Assembly: GCF_004307995.1 (NCBI RefSeq)
Contig: NZ_SIRE01000007.1
Span: 1 to 64,000, forward strand
Direction of reading: 5' to 3'
Source of the DNA: Paenibacillus thalictri
GTDB taxonomy: Bacteria; Bacillota; Bacilli; Paenibacillales; NBRC-103111
DNA: 64,000 nt
Shown here in pieces: positions 34,389-43,029 of this stretch; position 1 is the stretch's first letter; each line of letters starts with the position of its first letter. The position numbers and the translations under genes were made by a program. Below the pieces are notes generated by a model that was not told the DNA's origin, searched no databases, and saw only the letters and a program-made list of their open reading frames with translations.

Positions 34389-35009
34389 ATGGAATTATTT
34401 CTTATCCGACACGGCCAATCCGTAGGGAACATTGCGAGAGATCAAGATCTGCCGGATTCGCCGCTTACCGGGCTGGGTAAGGAGCAAGCTGGAAGAATCG
34501 CGGATTATTTGGGAGACAAGCCAATCACCCGCATTATATCAAGCCCGCTCATTCGCGCCTTGCAGACCGCGCAATCATTGGCCAGAAAAATCTCTTTGCC
34601 TATTGAGATTTGGAAGGAACTGTACGAGTACCGTAAGGGGGCTCCTTTTATTGGGGCCGCCGGAGATGAATTTTTGGCAGCGTATTCGGAAGCGGCGGTT
34701 TCGGATGAATGGTTGGAGGAAGGGGGCTGGAAATACCCTGGTCATGAGGACCAGGCAGCTGTAACTCGGAGAGCGGCAGCCATTGTACATAAGTTTCGCC
34801 AATGCGGCGACAATGATTGCATTGCCGTGTTTGCCCACGGGACGTTTAATGATTATTTAATCCGCGAACTTCTGGACATTGCGGATAAACCCCATATTCA
34901 GTTCGATCAGCTGAATACGGGACTGAACCATTTTGTGCTTGGCAGAGGGGACATCAAGGTCCGCAAGCTGAATGTTACGGAGCATTTGAATTTGGCACTT
35001 CAATCGTAG
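34389..35009 (+). CDS. Histidine phosphatase family protein (phosphoglycerate mutase-like), 1
   Basis: 206 residues. The N-terminal LFLIRHGQSVGNIA holds the RHG motif with catalytic His, RIISSPLIRALQTAQ carries the Arg, and CIAVFAHGTFNDYLI the second catalytic His. These are cytoplasmic phosphatases of sugar phosphates, nucleotides or small molecules. First gene after a regulated promoter and immediately upstream of a similar phosphatase and a MalEFG-like importer, so dephosphorylation of an imported sugar derivative, or detoxification of a sugar phosphate, is a reasonable guess. GGAGGT precedes the ATG. Confidence 0.9.
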   Translation: MELFLIRHGQSVGNIARDQDLPDSPLTGLGKEQAGRIADYLGDKPITRIISSPLIRALQTAQSLARKISLPIEIWKELYEYRKGAPFIGAAGDEFLAAYSEAAVSDEWLEEGGWKYPGHEDQAAVTRRAAAIVHKFRQCGDNDCIAVFAHGTFNDYLIRELLDIADKPHIQFDQLNTGLNHFVLGRGDIKVRKLNVTEHLNLALQS

Positions 35010-35062
35010 CTTTCGCTTACAAGCGCGCATATTTGATATAGACAGAGGAGGTAACATCATCC

Positions 35063-35686
35063 GTGCACTTGTATGTGATCCGGCATGCTCAATCCACTAA
35101 AAATATCGGGCAGGGGGGCGGAGCCAACTGCAGTTTGTCCGAAATCGGCGAATGGCAAGCAGAGCAAGTCCCATCGTTTTTCAAGGATATTCCGATTCGT
35201 TCCATATATTGCAGCCCTTTGCGCAGAGTTATCCAAACGGCAACTCCGCTTGCGGCGGAAAAGCAGTTGCCGATCATTCTTGTTCCTGAAATGTCAGAGA
35301 TGTTTCTTGATCTATGGACGGAATATCGGGATTATCCGTGGGCAAACTGTAAACAGCTTGTAAGCGCTCATCCGCTGACCCGATTTATCGATTCACACGA
35401 TACCGCCCTGCCGTGGTGGCCCAAATGGCCGGAGGACAAAGCTGCGGTAAGAAAGCGGGTGAAGTCGTTTTATGACGCCTGCCTTGCTCCTTCATTAGCG
35501 ACCGACGATCATATTGTCGTATTCGGGCACGGCCAATCCACGGCGGATTTAAAACAAATTGCCAACCCTGGGGACACGTTTCCGGTGTATAATGCAGGAA
35601 TTGTCGAGTTTGATCTTCAAGCTGACGGGCAGTGCCAATCTGCTGTCGTACATACCGGTCATCTGGGCCCACATGTTTCCGATTAA
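35063..35686 (+). CDS. Histidine phosphatase family protein, 2
   Basis: 207 residues with a GTG start at 35063, placed by GAGGAGGT 10 bases upstream. YVIRHAQSTKNIG has Ala in place of the Gly of RHG, a common variation. RSIYCSPLRRVIQTATPLA and HIVVFGHGQSTADLKQI hold the other catalytic residues. It differs markedly from the first phosphatase, with an inserted WTEYRDYPW segment, so the two are not a recent duplication. Same operon, 53 bp downstream of the first and 32 bp ahead of the binding protein. Confidence 0.88.
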   Translation: MHLYVIRHAQSTKNIGQGGGANCSLSEIGEWQAEQVPSFFKDIPIRSIYCSPLRRVIQTATPLAAEKQLPIILVPEMSEMFLDLWTEYRDYPWANCKQLVSAHPLTRFIDSHDTALPWWPKWPEDKAAVRKRVKSFYDACLAPSLATDDHIVVFGHGQSTADLKQIANPGDTFPVYNAGIVEFDLQADGQCQSAVVHTGHLGPHVSD

Positions 35687-35718
35687 ATCCAATTCAACGG
35701 CTAGGGAGGAATAAATCT

Positions 35719-37023
35719 ATGTTTAGAAAAACACCACTTGTATTGGCAGTTTCCATGATCGCCGCGATGTTGTCCGCTTGCGGGCCTCAGCGCGATGCGC
35801 AAGGAACGGCCGCGGGCAATGCGGCTCCGCAAAACACGGCGGCGAAGACGGCCGAGGCGCCCAAGCCGGAAAAGCTGACCATTTGGGCTAATGAAGCGGA
35901 AAAAGAATTGCAGGCGATGCGTGAAATTACAGCCAAATTCACGGAAGAAACCGGAGTAAAAGTCGAAGTGAAGCCGGTTAATGCCAGGGAACAAGCGAAA
36001 GCGTTCTCACTAGACGGTCCGGCCGGACGCGGCCCTGATCTATGGTGGGCTACACACAACTCTATGGGCAAAAACGTTCTGCAAGGATTAGCGGAACCGT
36101 ACAACCTGGACCCGGAGGTGCTGAAAAATTACTCCAAAGAAACAATCGATGCGGTGACCCAGCAGGGCAAAATCTATAATCTTCCGATGGTTGTAGAAAC
36201 AGCCGTCATGTTCTACAATAAGGATTTGCTGCCGACAGCGCCGGCAACTTGGGCTGATCTGGAGACATTTGCAGCGGGTTTTACGGATGCGGATAAGAAG
36301 AAATACGGCTTCCTGATTGACGGCACTAATTTTTACTATACCAACATGTTTATGCAGGGCAACGGGGGCTACATATTTGCTTACGACAAAGACAAAGGTT
36401 ACAATGCTGCGGATATCGGTTTAAATAACGAAGGTTCGGTGAAGGGTGCAAAGCTGATCCAATCGTGGTTCCAAAAAGGTTATCTTCCCCAGTCGATTAC
36501 GGGCGACGTGATGGACGGCTTGTTTAAGGAAGGTAAAGTAGGCGCTGTCGTTTCCGTGCCTTCATCGTTGATGAACTATAAGAGCACGCTGGGGGACAAG
36601 CTGGCTGTCGCGCCGCTTCCGAAGCTGGAGAACGGCAAACGTCCGTCGTCGTTTATGGGACTGAAGGGCTGGGTGCTTTCCCCGTTCTCCAAGCAGAAGG
36701 AATGGGCGGCCAAACTGGCCGTTTACATGACCAATCAGAAATCCCTGGAGCATTACTTTGAGGTCGCTGGAGAAGTTCCGGCTACACTGGCCGGTTTGGG
36801 AAGCCAAGTGATTACAAGCCATCCTTATTACTCGGCAGTGGCCGAGCAAGTGAAGTCTGCAACACCGACGCCAAACAATCCGGAAATTTCGCAGACATGG
36901 GAACCGATGCAGAACGCTTTTGTTTTCATTGCGAAAGGCAACGATGCCAAGGATGTACTTACTGAAGCGGTAGGGCAAATCAAAGAGCAAATTGCGATCA
37001 ACAATTCATCTGCTAAAAAATAG
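35719..37023 (+). CDS. Maltose/maltodextrin-type sugar-binding lipoprotein
   Basis: 434 residues from the ATG at 35719, which follows GGGAGGA; upstream in-frame codons belong to the end of the phosphatase. The signal peptide ends L-S-A-C, then a short linker. The mature part opens KLTIWANEAEKELQAMREIT and contains FLIDGTNFYYTNMFMQGNGG and FMGLKGWVLSPFSKQKEW, typical of MalE-like proteins. Its partners are the two permeases that follow. An 11-bp stem between it and the first permease gene probably holds the mRNA end and keeps the binding protein in excess. Confidence 0.93.
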   Translation: MFRKTPLVLAVSMIAAMLSACGPQRDAQGTAAGNAAPQNTAAKTAEAPKPEKLTIWANEAEKELQAMREITAKFTEETGVKVEVKPVNAREQAKAFSLDGPAGRGPDLWWATHNSMGKNVLQGLAEPYNLDPEVLKNYSKETIDAVTQQGKIYNLPMVVETAVMFYNKDLLPTAPATWADLETFAAGFTDADKKKYGFLIDGTNFYYTNMFMQGNGGYIFAYDKDKGYNAADIGLNNEGSVKGAKLIQSWFQKGYLPQSITGDVMDGLFKEGKVGAVVSVPSSLMNYKSTLGDKLAVAPLPKLENGKRPSSFMGLKGWVLSPFSKQKEWAAKLAVYMTNQKSLEHYFEVAGEVPATLAGLGSQVITSHPYYSAVAEQVKSATPTPNNPEISQTWEPMQNAFVFIAKGNDAKDVLTEAVGQIKEQIAINNSSAKK

Positions 37024-37032
37024 TCGAACGCC

Positions 37033-37060
37033 CGGATGAGGATGAAATAATCCTCATCCG
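37033..37060 (+). promoter_or_regulatory. Intercistronic stem-loop between binding protein and permease
   Basis: CGGATGAGGAT (37033-37043) and ATCCTCATCCG (37050-37060) pair perfectly over a GAAATA loop. No T-run. Such stems after malE-type genes stabilise the upstream message and lower permease expression. Confidence 0.65.
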
Positions 37061-37084
37061 TCTATCGTGAGGGGGCTTATTGTC

Positions 37085-38389
37085 TTGGGTGAACAGATGA
37101 ACATCGGCAACAAATCCGTTCCCGGTAAACATAATCCGCGTATTGCGGCGTTGCTTTCGTTGATACCGGGACTAGGGCAAGTATATAACGGAAGATATAT
37201 AAAGGGTATGCTGTTTTTTATGATCATGGCCTCGTTTATTATCGTGTTTTATGATTTCCTTAATATCGGTTATTGGGGAATTGTCACTTTAGGCACTTTA
37301 CAGGGGGTAGACGATTCCAGGGCGCTGCTGATCCAAGGCATTATTTCGCTGCTATTAACCGGCTTCGCCGTTGTTTTTTATTGGTTTAATTTGGCGGATG
37401 CAAGGAAAGAAGCGGAGAAAATTCAGATGGGCTGGCGAATCTCGACAATAAGCGAAGGGTTCAGAGCTGCTTGGGATAAAGGATTTCCGTATGCGTTAAT
37501 CGCTCCGGGCCTGTTTATGGTCGTGTTTGTGCTGCTCCTCCCTTTATTGTTTATGATGGCGCTGGCGTTTACAAACTACAACATTTACAACTCGCCGCCA
37601 CGCTTTTTATTAAGCTGGGTCGGATTTGACAATTTTGTCAATGTATTTTCGGTGCCGATTTGGAGAAAAACATTTTTTTCCGTATTGTCCTGGACGATCG
37701 TATGGACCTTGGTCGCCACGACGCTGCAGGTCGGACTGGCGTTATTTCTGGCTGTCATCGTCAATGACAAACGGGTGAGATACAAGAAGCTGATCCGCAC
37801 CTTCCTCATCTTGCCGTGGGCTGTGCCCAGTTTTGTTTCCATTTTGACGTTCGCCGGCATGTTCAACGACCAGTTCGGCGCTGTCAACAATTTGCTGCTG
37901 GCTCCGTTTGGCATTTCGATCCCGTGGATGACGGATTCAATGTGGACGAAAGTGGCGATAATATTTGTGGAAGTTTGGCTCGGATTTGCGTTTGTGTTCG
38001 CTTTGTTTACCGGTGTGCTGCAAAGTGTAAGCAATGACTGGTATGAGGCTGCAGACGTCGACGGGGCAAACAAGTGGCAGAAGTTCCGTCATATTACGCT
38101 GCCGCATGTTTTATTTGCTACAGCACCGCTATTAATCATTCAATATACCGGGAATTTCAACAACTTCAATATCATTTATTTGTTTAATCGAGGGGGGCCT
38201 CCCGTACGGGGACAATCGGCAGGTTCCACAGACATTGTAATTTCATGGGTATACAAGCTGACTTTTGACACGATGAATTATAATATGGCTTCCGTCATTT
38301 CCATTATGCTTGGGATTATCGTAGCGGGGGCCGCTTTCCTTCAGTTCCGGAGAACACGTTCGTTTAAAGAAGGGGGAGACGGCAAATGA
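37085..38389 (+). CDS. Maltose-type ABC transporter permease, MalF-like, with N-terminal TM2-like extension
   Basis: 434 residues if TTG 37085 is the start (GAGGGGG 9 bases upstream), 430 from the ATG at 37097; the first has the better ribosome site. The N-terminal ~110 residues are an extra membrane region with LSLIPGLGQVYNGRYIKGML, as in TM2-type domains. From about residue 140 it is a normal MalF core with the EAA loop YEAADVDGANKWQKFRHITL. The extension is common in MalF proteins of Gram-positive bacteria. Overlaps the next gene by 4 bp (ATGA). Confidence 0.9.
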   Translation: MGEQMNIGNKSVPGKHNPRIAALLSLIPGLGQVYNGRYIKGMLFFMIMASFIIVFYDFLNIGYWGIVTLGTLQGVDDSRALLIQGIISLLLTGFAVVFYWFNLADARKEAEKIQMGWRISTISEGFRAAWDKGFPYALIAPGLFMVVFVLLLPLLFMMALAFTNYNIYNSPPRFLLSWVGFDNFVNVFSVPIWRKTFFSVLSWTIVWTLVATTLQVGLALFLAVIVNDKRVRYKKLIRTFLILPWAVPSFVSILTFAGMFNDQFGAVNNLLLAPFGISIPWMTDSMWTKVAIIFVEVWLGFAFVFALFTGVLQSVSNDWYEAADVDGANKWQKFRHITLPHVLFATAPLLIIQYTGNFNNFNIIYLFNRGGPPVRGQSAGSTDIVISWVYKLTFDTMNYNMASVISIMLGIIVAGAAFLQFRRTRSFKEGGDGK

Positions 38390-39228
38390 ATGCAAAGTTA
38401 AAAAACACCGTTGAGCTTGCGGGCATTTATTTGGTCATTGCCGTTATGTTCCTCGTCATTTTGTATCCGCTGCTTTGGGTGCTCGGCATTTCATTAAATC
38501 CGGGAACAAGCGCGTACAGCGCCTCCATTATTCCTAAGAACGCGTCGCTTGAACATTATATTTGGCTGTTTACAAACAAAGACAGCGATTATTTGCTTTG
38601 GTACAAAAATACGCTTATCGTGGCTTCGGCCAAGACGGTTCTTTCGCTTATTGTTACGCTGCTGCTTGCTTACGCGTTTTCAAGGTATCATTTTGTCGGC
38701 CGGAAAAACGGCTTGTATGTGCTGATGCTGGTAAAAATTTTTCCGGTACTCATGGGGATGGTGGCGCTGTATATTCTCCTGAATATCGTGGGACTTCTGG
38801 ATTCCTTGGTTGGTTTGACGTTGATTTATGTAGGAACCTCCATTCCTACGCATGCTTTTTTAGTCAAAGGTTATTTTGACACGATTCCGCGGGACTTGGA
38901 TGAATCCGCCAAAATCGACGGGGCCGGTCACTTTCGGATTTTTTTCCAAATCATTCTGCCGCTCGCGGTTCCGATTGTCGCCGTTGTCGCTTTATTTAAT
39001 TTCATGGCTCCGTTTATGGATTTTATGCTGCCGAGCATCGTCATTCGCAGCCCTGAGAACTATACGCTTGCGCTTGGGTTGTACAATTTGGTCAACCGGG
39101 AATTTGGCAGCAATTTTACGCGTTTCGCGGCGGGTTCGGTATTAATTGCCGTACCGATTGCAACGGTGTTTCTATACTTTCAGCGTTACCTGATCTCGGG
39201 GTTAACGGTAGGAGCTTCCAAGAGCTGA
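38386..39228 (+). CDS. Maltose-type ABC transporter permease, MalG-like
   Basis: 280 residues with six membrane helices expected. The EAA loop is LDESAKIDGAGHFRIFFQII and the C-terminus reads YFQRYLISGLTVGASKS, nearly the classical MalG ending. Coupled to the MalF-like gene through an ATGA overlap. With the preceding genes it forms a maltodextrin-like importer; the ATPase would come from elsewhere in the genome. Confidence 0.95.
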   Translation: MNAKLKNTVELAGIYLVIAVMFLVILYPLLWVLGISLNPGTSAYSASIIPKNASLEHYIWLFTNKDSDYLLWYKNTLIVASAKTVLSLIVTLLLAYAFSRYHFVGRKNGLYVLMLVKIFPVLMGMVALYILLNIVGLLDSLVGLTLIYVGTSIPTHAFLVKGYFDTIPRDLDESAKIDGAGHFRIFFQIILPLAVPIVAVVALFNFMAPFMDFMLPSIVIRSPENYTLALGLYNLVNREFGSNFTRFAAGSVLIAVPIATVFLYFQRYLISGLTVGASKS

Positions 39229-39349
39229 AGACCTAACGCCCATTGAAGCAATTACTGGAAAAGGATTGCAGATTCGTAGTATGATAAAAAAAAGTTCGTC
39301 TTATGGTGAAAAGGTAGCTGCGGCTGCAAGAGACGGGAGGTGAGACAAA

Positions 39350-40354
39350 ATCGCAACAGTGAAAGACGTAGCCCTCATCGCAGGAGTTTCTCCGGCGACA
39401 GTGTCCAGGGTTCTTACGAATAAAGGGAATATTGCCAGCGAAACCAAAGCCCGAATTTACTCGGCTATGGAGCAGGTCAACTATGTGCCAAGCGGCCAGC
39501 AGCAAGCGGGCAAGTCCAAAACGGTCTGTCTGGCTATTGCGCGGACACCCAGCGATTTTGTGGGCAATGCTTTTTTCAGCGATGTGCTCTGCGGAATATC
39601 GGATGCGGCCAAGCAGATCGAATACAATGTGTTGTTTTCGTTAGCTTATACAATGGAAGAGCAGATCGAGAAATGCGCAAGGCTGTACAAGGAAAAGCAG
39701 GCGGGCGGATTTATTTTTACAAGCGTATTGTCCAGCGATAAAGATATGCTGTTGCAAAAAATGCAGGAGCTGCAAATTCCGTTTGTCCTGATCGGCAAAA
39801 GTTTGACCCACAACGTTTTTTCCGTCCATAACGACAATATGCGCGACAGCTATATGGCGACGACCTATTTGATTAATAAAGGCTACAAGAACATTTTGCT
39901 GCTGACTCCAAATGTAAACCAAGATGTGGTGCATGACCGTATTCACGGCTACCGCCGTGCGGTGGAAGAGCATGGTTTGCATATCGCCTCTACGCATGTG
40001 GTGTATTGCGATGACGATGAAGAAGGAATTATGCGCACATTAGAGCGGGTTCGGCAGGAAGGCATTGTGTTTGATGCGATTATGACGATGGAGAACATTA
40101 TGTCGTTGAGCGCACTTAAGTACTGCCAGAGTAAAGGATTGAGAGTACCCGAGGATCTTGGTATCCTGTGTTTCAACAACGCGGCTTATTTGGACAAGCT
40201 TTCACCATCGATAACGTGCGTTGATCTGAATCCGACCTTATTGGGGGCTGAAGCGTTCAAGCTGCTGAAGGACATTATGAATGCGGCGCCTGCAGACCGG
40301 ATTCACAAAAGCGTCACGCTTCCTTCCGAAATCATCGAACGAAATTCAACCTGA
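39350..40354 (+). CDS. LacI-family transcriptional repressor, probably starting at ATC
   Basis: 334 residues if counted from ATC 39350. The helix-turn-helix VKDVALIAGVSPATVSRVLT is intact, and the sugar-binding core follows, ending PSITCVDLNPTLLGAEAFKL. A GTG at 39359 is the first ordinary start, but it lies 18 bases past the GGGAGG and would remove the conserved first three residues. The codon at 39350 is 9 bases from it and gives I-A-T-V-K-D-V-A, the family's usual opening after Met. Likely controls the phosphatase-MalEFG operon just upstream; a GTTTCA site cluster fits a palindromic LacI operator. Confidence 0.9.
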   Translation: MATVKDVALIAGVSPATVSRVLTNKGNIASETKARIYSAMEQVNYVPSGQQQAGKSKTVCLAIARTPSDFVGNAFFSDVLCGISDAAKQIEYNVLFSLAYTMEEQIEKCARLYKEKQAGGFIFTSVLSSDKDMLLQKMQELQIPFVLIGKSLTHNVFSVHNDNMRDSYMATTYLINKGYKNILLLTPNVNQDVVHDRIHGYRRAVEEHGLHIASTHVVYCDDDEEGIMRTLERVRQEGIVFDAIMTMENIMSLSALKYCQSKGLRVPEDLGILCFNNAAYLDKLSPSITCVDLNPTLLGAEAFKLLKDIMNAAPADRIHKSVTLPSEIIERNST

Positions 40355-40359
40355 AACGC

Positions 40360-40409
40360 AAAAGGATCTCAACATCCACCGTTAAGTGGAGGCTGAGATC
40401 CTTTTTTTC
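40360..40409. terminator. Bidirectional terminator between convergent genes
   Basis: AAAAGGATCTCA pairs with TGAGATCCTTTT, and the inner TCCAC/GTGGA stem extends it. Seven T on the plus strand serve the LacI gene; the four A before the left arm would serve the minus-strand gene at 40417. Confidence 0.85.
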
Positions 40410-40416
40410 GATTCGC

Positions 40417-41388
40417 TTAAGAATTAGGCGCATAGTTTGCGTTTTTCAGCATCTCCTGCACGATGAACAGCAGGTCTTCGCTGCCGATATAATCATTTCC
40501 GGCTTGATTCGTGTTGTAAATCGCAGGCGTATTCCAGGAAAACTGGCCGTAATAATAGGCGTCGATCGCCAAATCGAGGAGCGTGTATTCTCCTGATCTG
40601 TTGACGTCCAGCGCATTTTGTACGATCACGGTATCTTCGTTACAGGAGCGCCCGAGCAGATCAAATTCCTTAGCGGTATCCGCGATCCGGCATTTGAGGG
40701 CATCGACTTTGCCGGTTCCTGCCGCTTTGGCCCGCAGCTTCAGCTTCAGCAGCGTCGCTTCGCCGGTAATGCCGTAGGCTTGTCCTTGGCTGGCTGCGAT
40801 AAACCGGATCGTTCCGTTCTGGGATAACGATGCATTGTAGATGGTATACCCCGGAACTTCCTCGAAACCGATAAAATCAAACAAACTTTTGTCATACCCT
40901 ACCGTAACATCCTCGGCATAAATGCCGCTGACATTTGCCAAAACGACATTGGCGGTAAATTCGGTGCCGATGGCAATTTTCTCTTCGGCAATCCGGATAT
41001 CCAATACGGGCTGGTTGGGCGGAATATAAACCGCAACTTCATTGGAATTCAGGCTTTCCCCGCTGCCATTCAAGGCGGATACCACATAATAATACGTTGT
41101 GCCGGTCAGCAGGCTTGTGTCCGTATAAGTGACCCCGGTGACGCTGGGAGCAATGACCGAATACGGGCCGCCCGACAAGATGGAGCGTTTAACGTTGTAC
41201 CCCATGCTTCCCAAGACCGGAGTCCATGTAATATTGGCATATGTGCTGCCGTAGACGGATGAGGCGACCGGGCTGCTTGGCGCCGATAATTGGAGCAGTG
41301 GCTCCGCAGCTTCAGCGGCAAACATCGCTTGCGGGAATACAAGGGAACAAAGCAGGACAATAACGATAAATAGCGGTGAACTTTTCAA
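40417..41388 (-). CDS. Secreted FN3 / cohesin-like / dockerin-like protein
   Basis: 323 residues, starting at TTG 41386-41388 with AAAGGAGAG upstream. A signal peptide (about 1-27) is followed by a fibronectin type III domain (~38-125: NITWTPVLGSMGYNVKRS, YYYVVSALNGSGES). A cohesin-like beta-sandwich comes next (~130-255: TEFTANVVLANVSGIYAEDV), and then two dockerin-type calcium loops, DVNRSGEYTLLDLAID and NQAGNDYIGSEDLLFI. Cohesin and dockerin in one short chain is odd for a non-cellulosome species; the second loop is degenerate. It may be a small surface or secreted carbohydrate scaffold protein. No enzyme domain. Confidence 0.82.
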   Translation of the reverse strand: MKSSPLFIVIVLLCSLVFPQAMFAAEAAEPLLQLSAPSSPVASSVYGSTYANITWTPVLGSMGYNVKRSILSGGPYSVIAPSVTGVTYTDTSLLTGTTYYYVVSALNGSGESLNSNEVAVYIPPNQPVLDIRIAEEKIAIGTEFTANVVLANVSGIYAEDVTVGYDKSLFDFIGFEEVPGYTIYNASLSQNGTIRFIAASQGQAYGITGEATLLKLKLRAKAAGTGKVDALKCRIADTAKEFDLLGRSCNEDTVIVQNALDVNRSGEYTLLDLAIDAYYYGQFSWNTPAIYNTNQAGNDYIGSEDLLFIVQEMLKNANYAPNS

Positions 41389-41432
41389 TAAACTCTCTCT
41401 CCTTTAATAGTGTATTGTTAAAACTATTTCAT

Positions 41433-41462
41433 ATCGTACAAAACGGGAGAGATCCTGTCCAA
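41433..41462 (-). promoter_or_regulatory. Possible sigma-A promoter for the cohesin/dockerin gene
   Basis: On the minus strand TTGGAC, an 18-bp spacer and TACGAT, 45 bp upstream of the start codon. Only moderate agreement with the consensus. Confidence 0.35.
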
Positions 41463-41697
41463 TACATAAATTACATATTTTACATAATCGTCATTGTGTT
41501 CAAAACCGACAATTCCAGCCGACAGGCCGATGTTCCAGTATCCCCCCTGCTGCCATGCTTGCCCGGTATGCCCCTTTCTGCTGTTTCCCATCCGGGCTCG
41601 GATAAAAAGATTCGTTTATAAATCATTGGACAATTAACCATATAGGCATTCGCACATATGGTGAAGTATACACAGCGGTTGAAGGGAGAACCCGGAA

Positions 41698-42519
41698 ATG
41701 TCCAATGAGTTTGTGACGCGATCCTTGGATGAAGTCAGATTTTGGTCGCGTATCATGAAAGAACATTCATTGTTTCTGAAACTGGGATTTCGGTGTGAAG
41801 ACACTCAATTGATCAATGAAGCCAATCAATTTTATGCCGTTTTCGAAGCGATCGAAATGAAGGCAAATGCATTTACGGTTGGCACGGATCCGCAAACCAT
41901 TTTAAGGTTCAACCAGGAGGTTCACAATGCAGCGTCCCACATCTGGGCGTTCAAAAGGAAAGTGCTTGGACTCATTTTGCGCTGCCAGCTTCCGGGGGCA
42001 AATAACTTCCCCTTGCTGGTCGATCATGTGAGCAGAGAGGCATTTTATTTTAGAAACAGGCTGGAGGAACTGAATACCGGCAGATTGGAACCGCTGCCTG
42101 ATGCGATTATTGACGAAAACGTGTTTTTCCTGCGCATCATGGCCGATCATGCCAAGTTTATCAGCCATTTGCTTGATCCGTCAGAACGGAAATTGGTAGA
42201 TCAGGCGAACCAGTTCAGCCATGATTTCGATCAGCTTTTGTTCCAAGCCAAAGATTTGGAATCGATGCGTCCGCAATCGCAAACGGCCCCTCTGCTTGAC
42301 CAGTTTCTCGACCAGAACCGGGTGTCGGTCAAATCGCTGCGCGATTTTAAGAAAACGGCGCGCGACTTAATTGAGGCCTGCCGAATCAAAAGCATTATTC
42401 ATCCGCTGCTGGCGGATCATGTATTTCGTGAAGCCGAACGATTTTTGTTTATTATCGACATGTTTGAAAACAGCTTGACCGGAAAACCCGTGCCTGCGCT
42501 GCATAATGTAATGGATTAG
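41698..42519 (+). CDS. DUF2935 family protein
   Basis: 273 residues with two similar halves: SLDEVRFWSRIMKEHSLFLK at the start and DENVFFLRIMADHAKFISHL at ~140. Each carries HEH/H-x-x-F type His residues and a later DHVSREAFYFRN or DHVFREAERFLF. This duplicated four-helix pattern is DUF2935 (PF11155), common in Bacillaceae and Paenibacillus and thought to bind a metal through the conserved His/Glu; its role is unknown. Single-gene unit, GGGAGAACCC before the ATG, and a strong terminator 58 bp after the stop. Confidence 0.88.
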   Translation: MSNEFVTRSLDEVRFWSRIMKEHSLFLKLGFRCEDTQLINEANQFYAVFEAIEMKANAFTVGTDPQTILRFNQEVHNAASHIWAFKRKVLGLILRCQLPGANNFPLLVDHVSREAFYFRNRLEELNTGRLEPLPDAIIDENVFFLRIMADHAKFISHLLDPSERKLVDQANQFSHDFDQLLFQAKDLESMRPQSQTAPLLDQFLDQNRVSVKSLRDFKKTARDLIEACRIKSIIHPLLADHVFREAERFLFIIDMFENSLTGKPVPALHNVMD

Positions 42520-42577
42520 CGTATTCCCGCGCCGGGCCATACGCTAACGCTAATGGACAGGAGCGCCTTGGTTTGGC

Positions 42578-42616
42578 AAAAAAATCTGCCGGAGATATCT
42601 CCAAGGCAGATTTTTT
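42578..42616 (+). terminator. Rho-independent terminator after the DUF2935 gene
   Basis: AAAAATCTGCC (to 42590) pairs with GGCAGATTTTT (from 42605) around GGAGATATCTCC, which is itself self-complementary. T-run at the end. Confidence 0.88.
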
Positions 42617-42695
42617 GTGTTTGTGCGCCACTAGCAGTTTGAAAGCTGCTGTGCGCATACAGATATCGGAAAGATAAGGGCTCATAGCTGCAATG

Positions 42696-42878
42696 TAACG
42701 GACTGAGATGCCGTTATCGGGCCTAATTTCGCCTGCTGGAAATTGTAACGGACCGGGAAGACTCTATTGAGCATGACGAACGCTCATTTGTATTATTTGC
42801 CATCAAATAAAGTCTCCCAAGTCCGTTACAATGGAAACAGCCCCCTTTTGATGTAAATAAAGTCTCTGGAGTCCGTTA
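42696..42878. repeat. Four TAACGGAC-family repeats, two in each orientation
   Basis: TAACGGAC at 42696-42703 and 42746-42753; GTCCGTTA at 42821-42828 and 42871-42878. The last two follow AAATAAAGTCTC(C/T) blocks, which match the GACTCTATT after the second forward copy, so the copies form inverted pairs. The rest of the 410-bp gap before 43030 shows nothing else. Confidence 0.65.
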
Positions 42879-43029
42879 GCATCATAGCGCTGCAGCTCAT
42901 CTAGAAACTTGTTTTGAAAGGTGTCCACTTTTTATTCTAGTCGCACCGGGCATGGAGGACATTTTGCTTCTGATCGTCCTCTTCCATAACCATTTCAATC
43001 AGGCGTTTTCTCCGTTTGCCGACCGGCCT

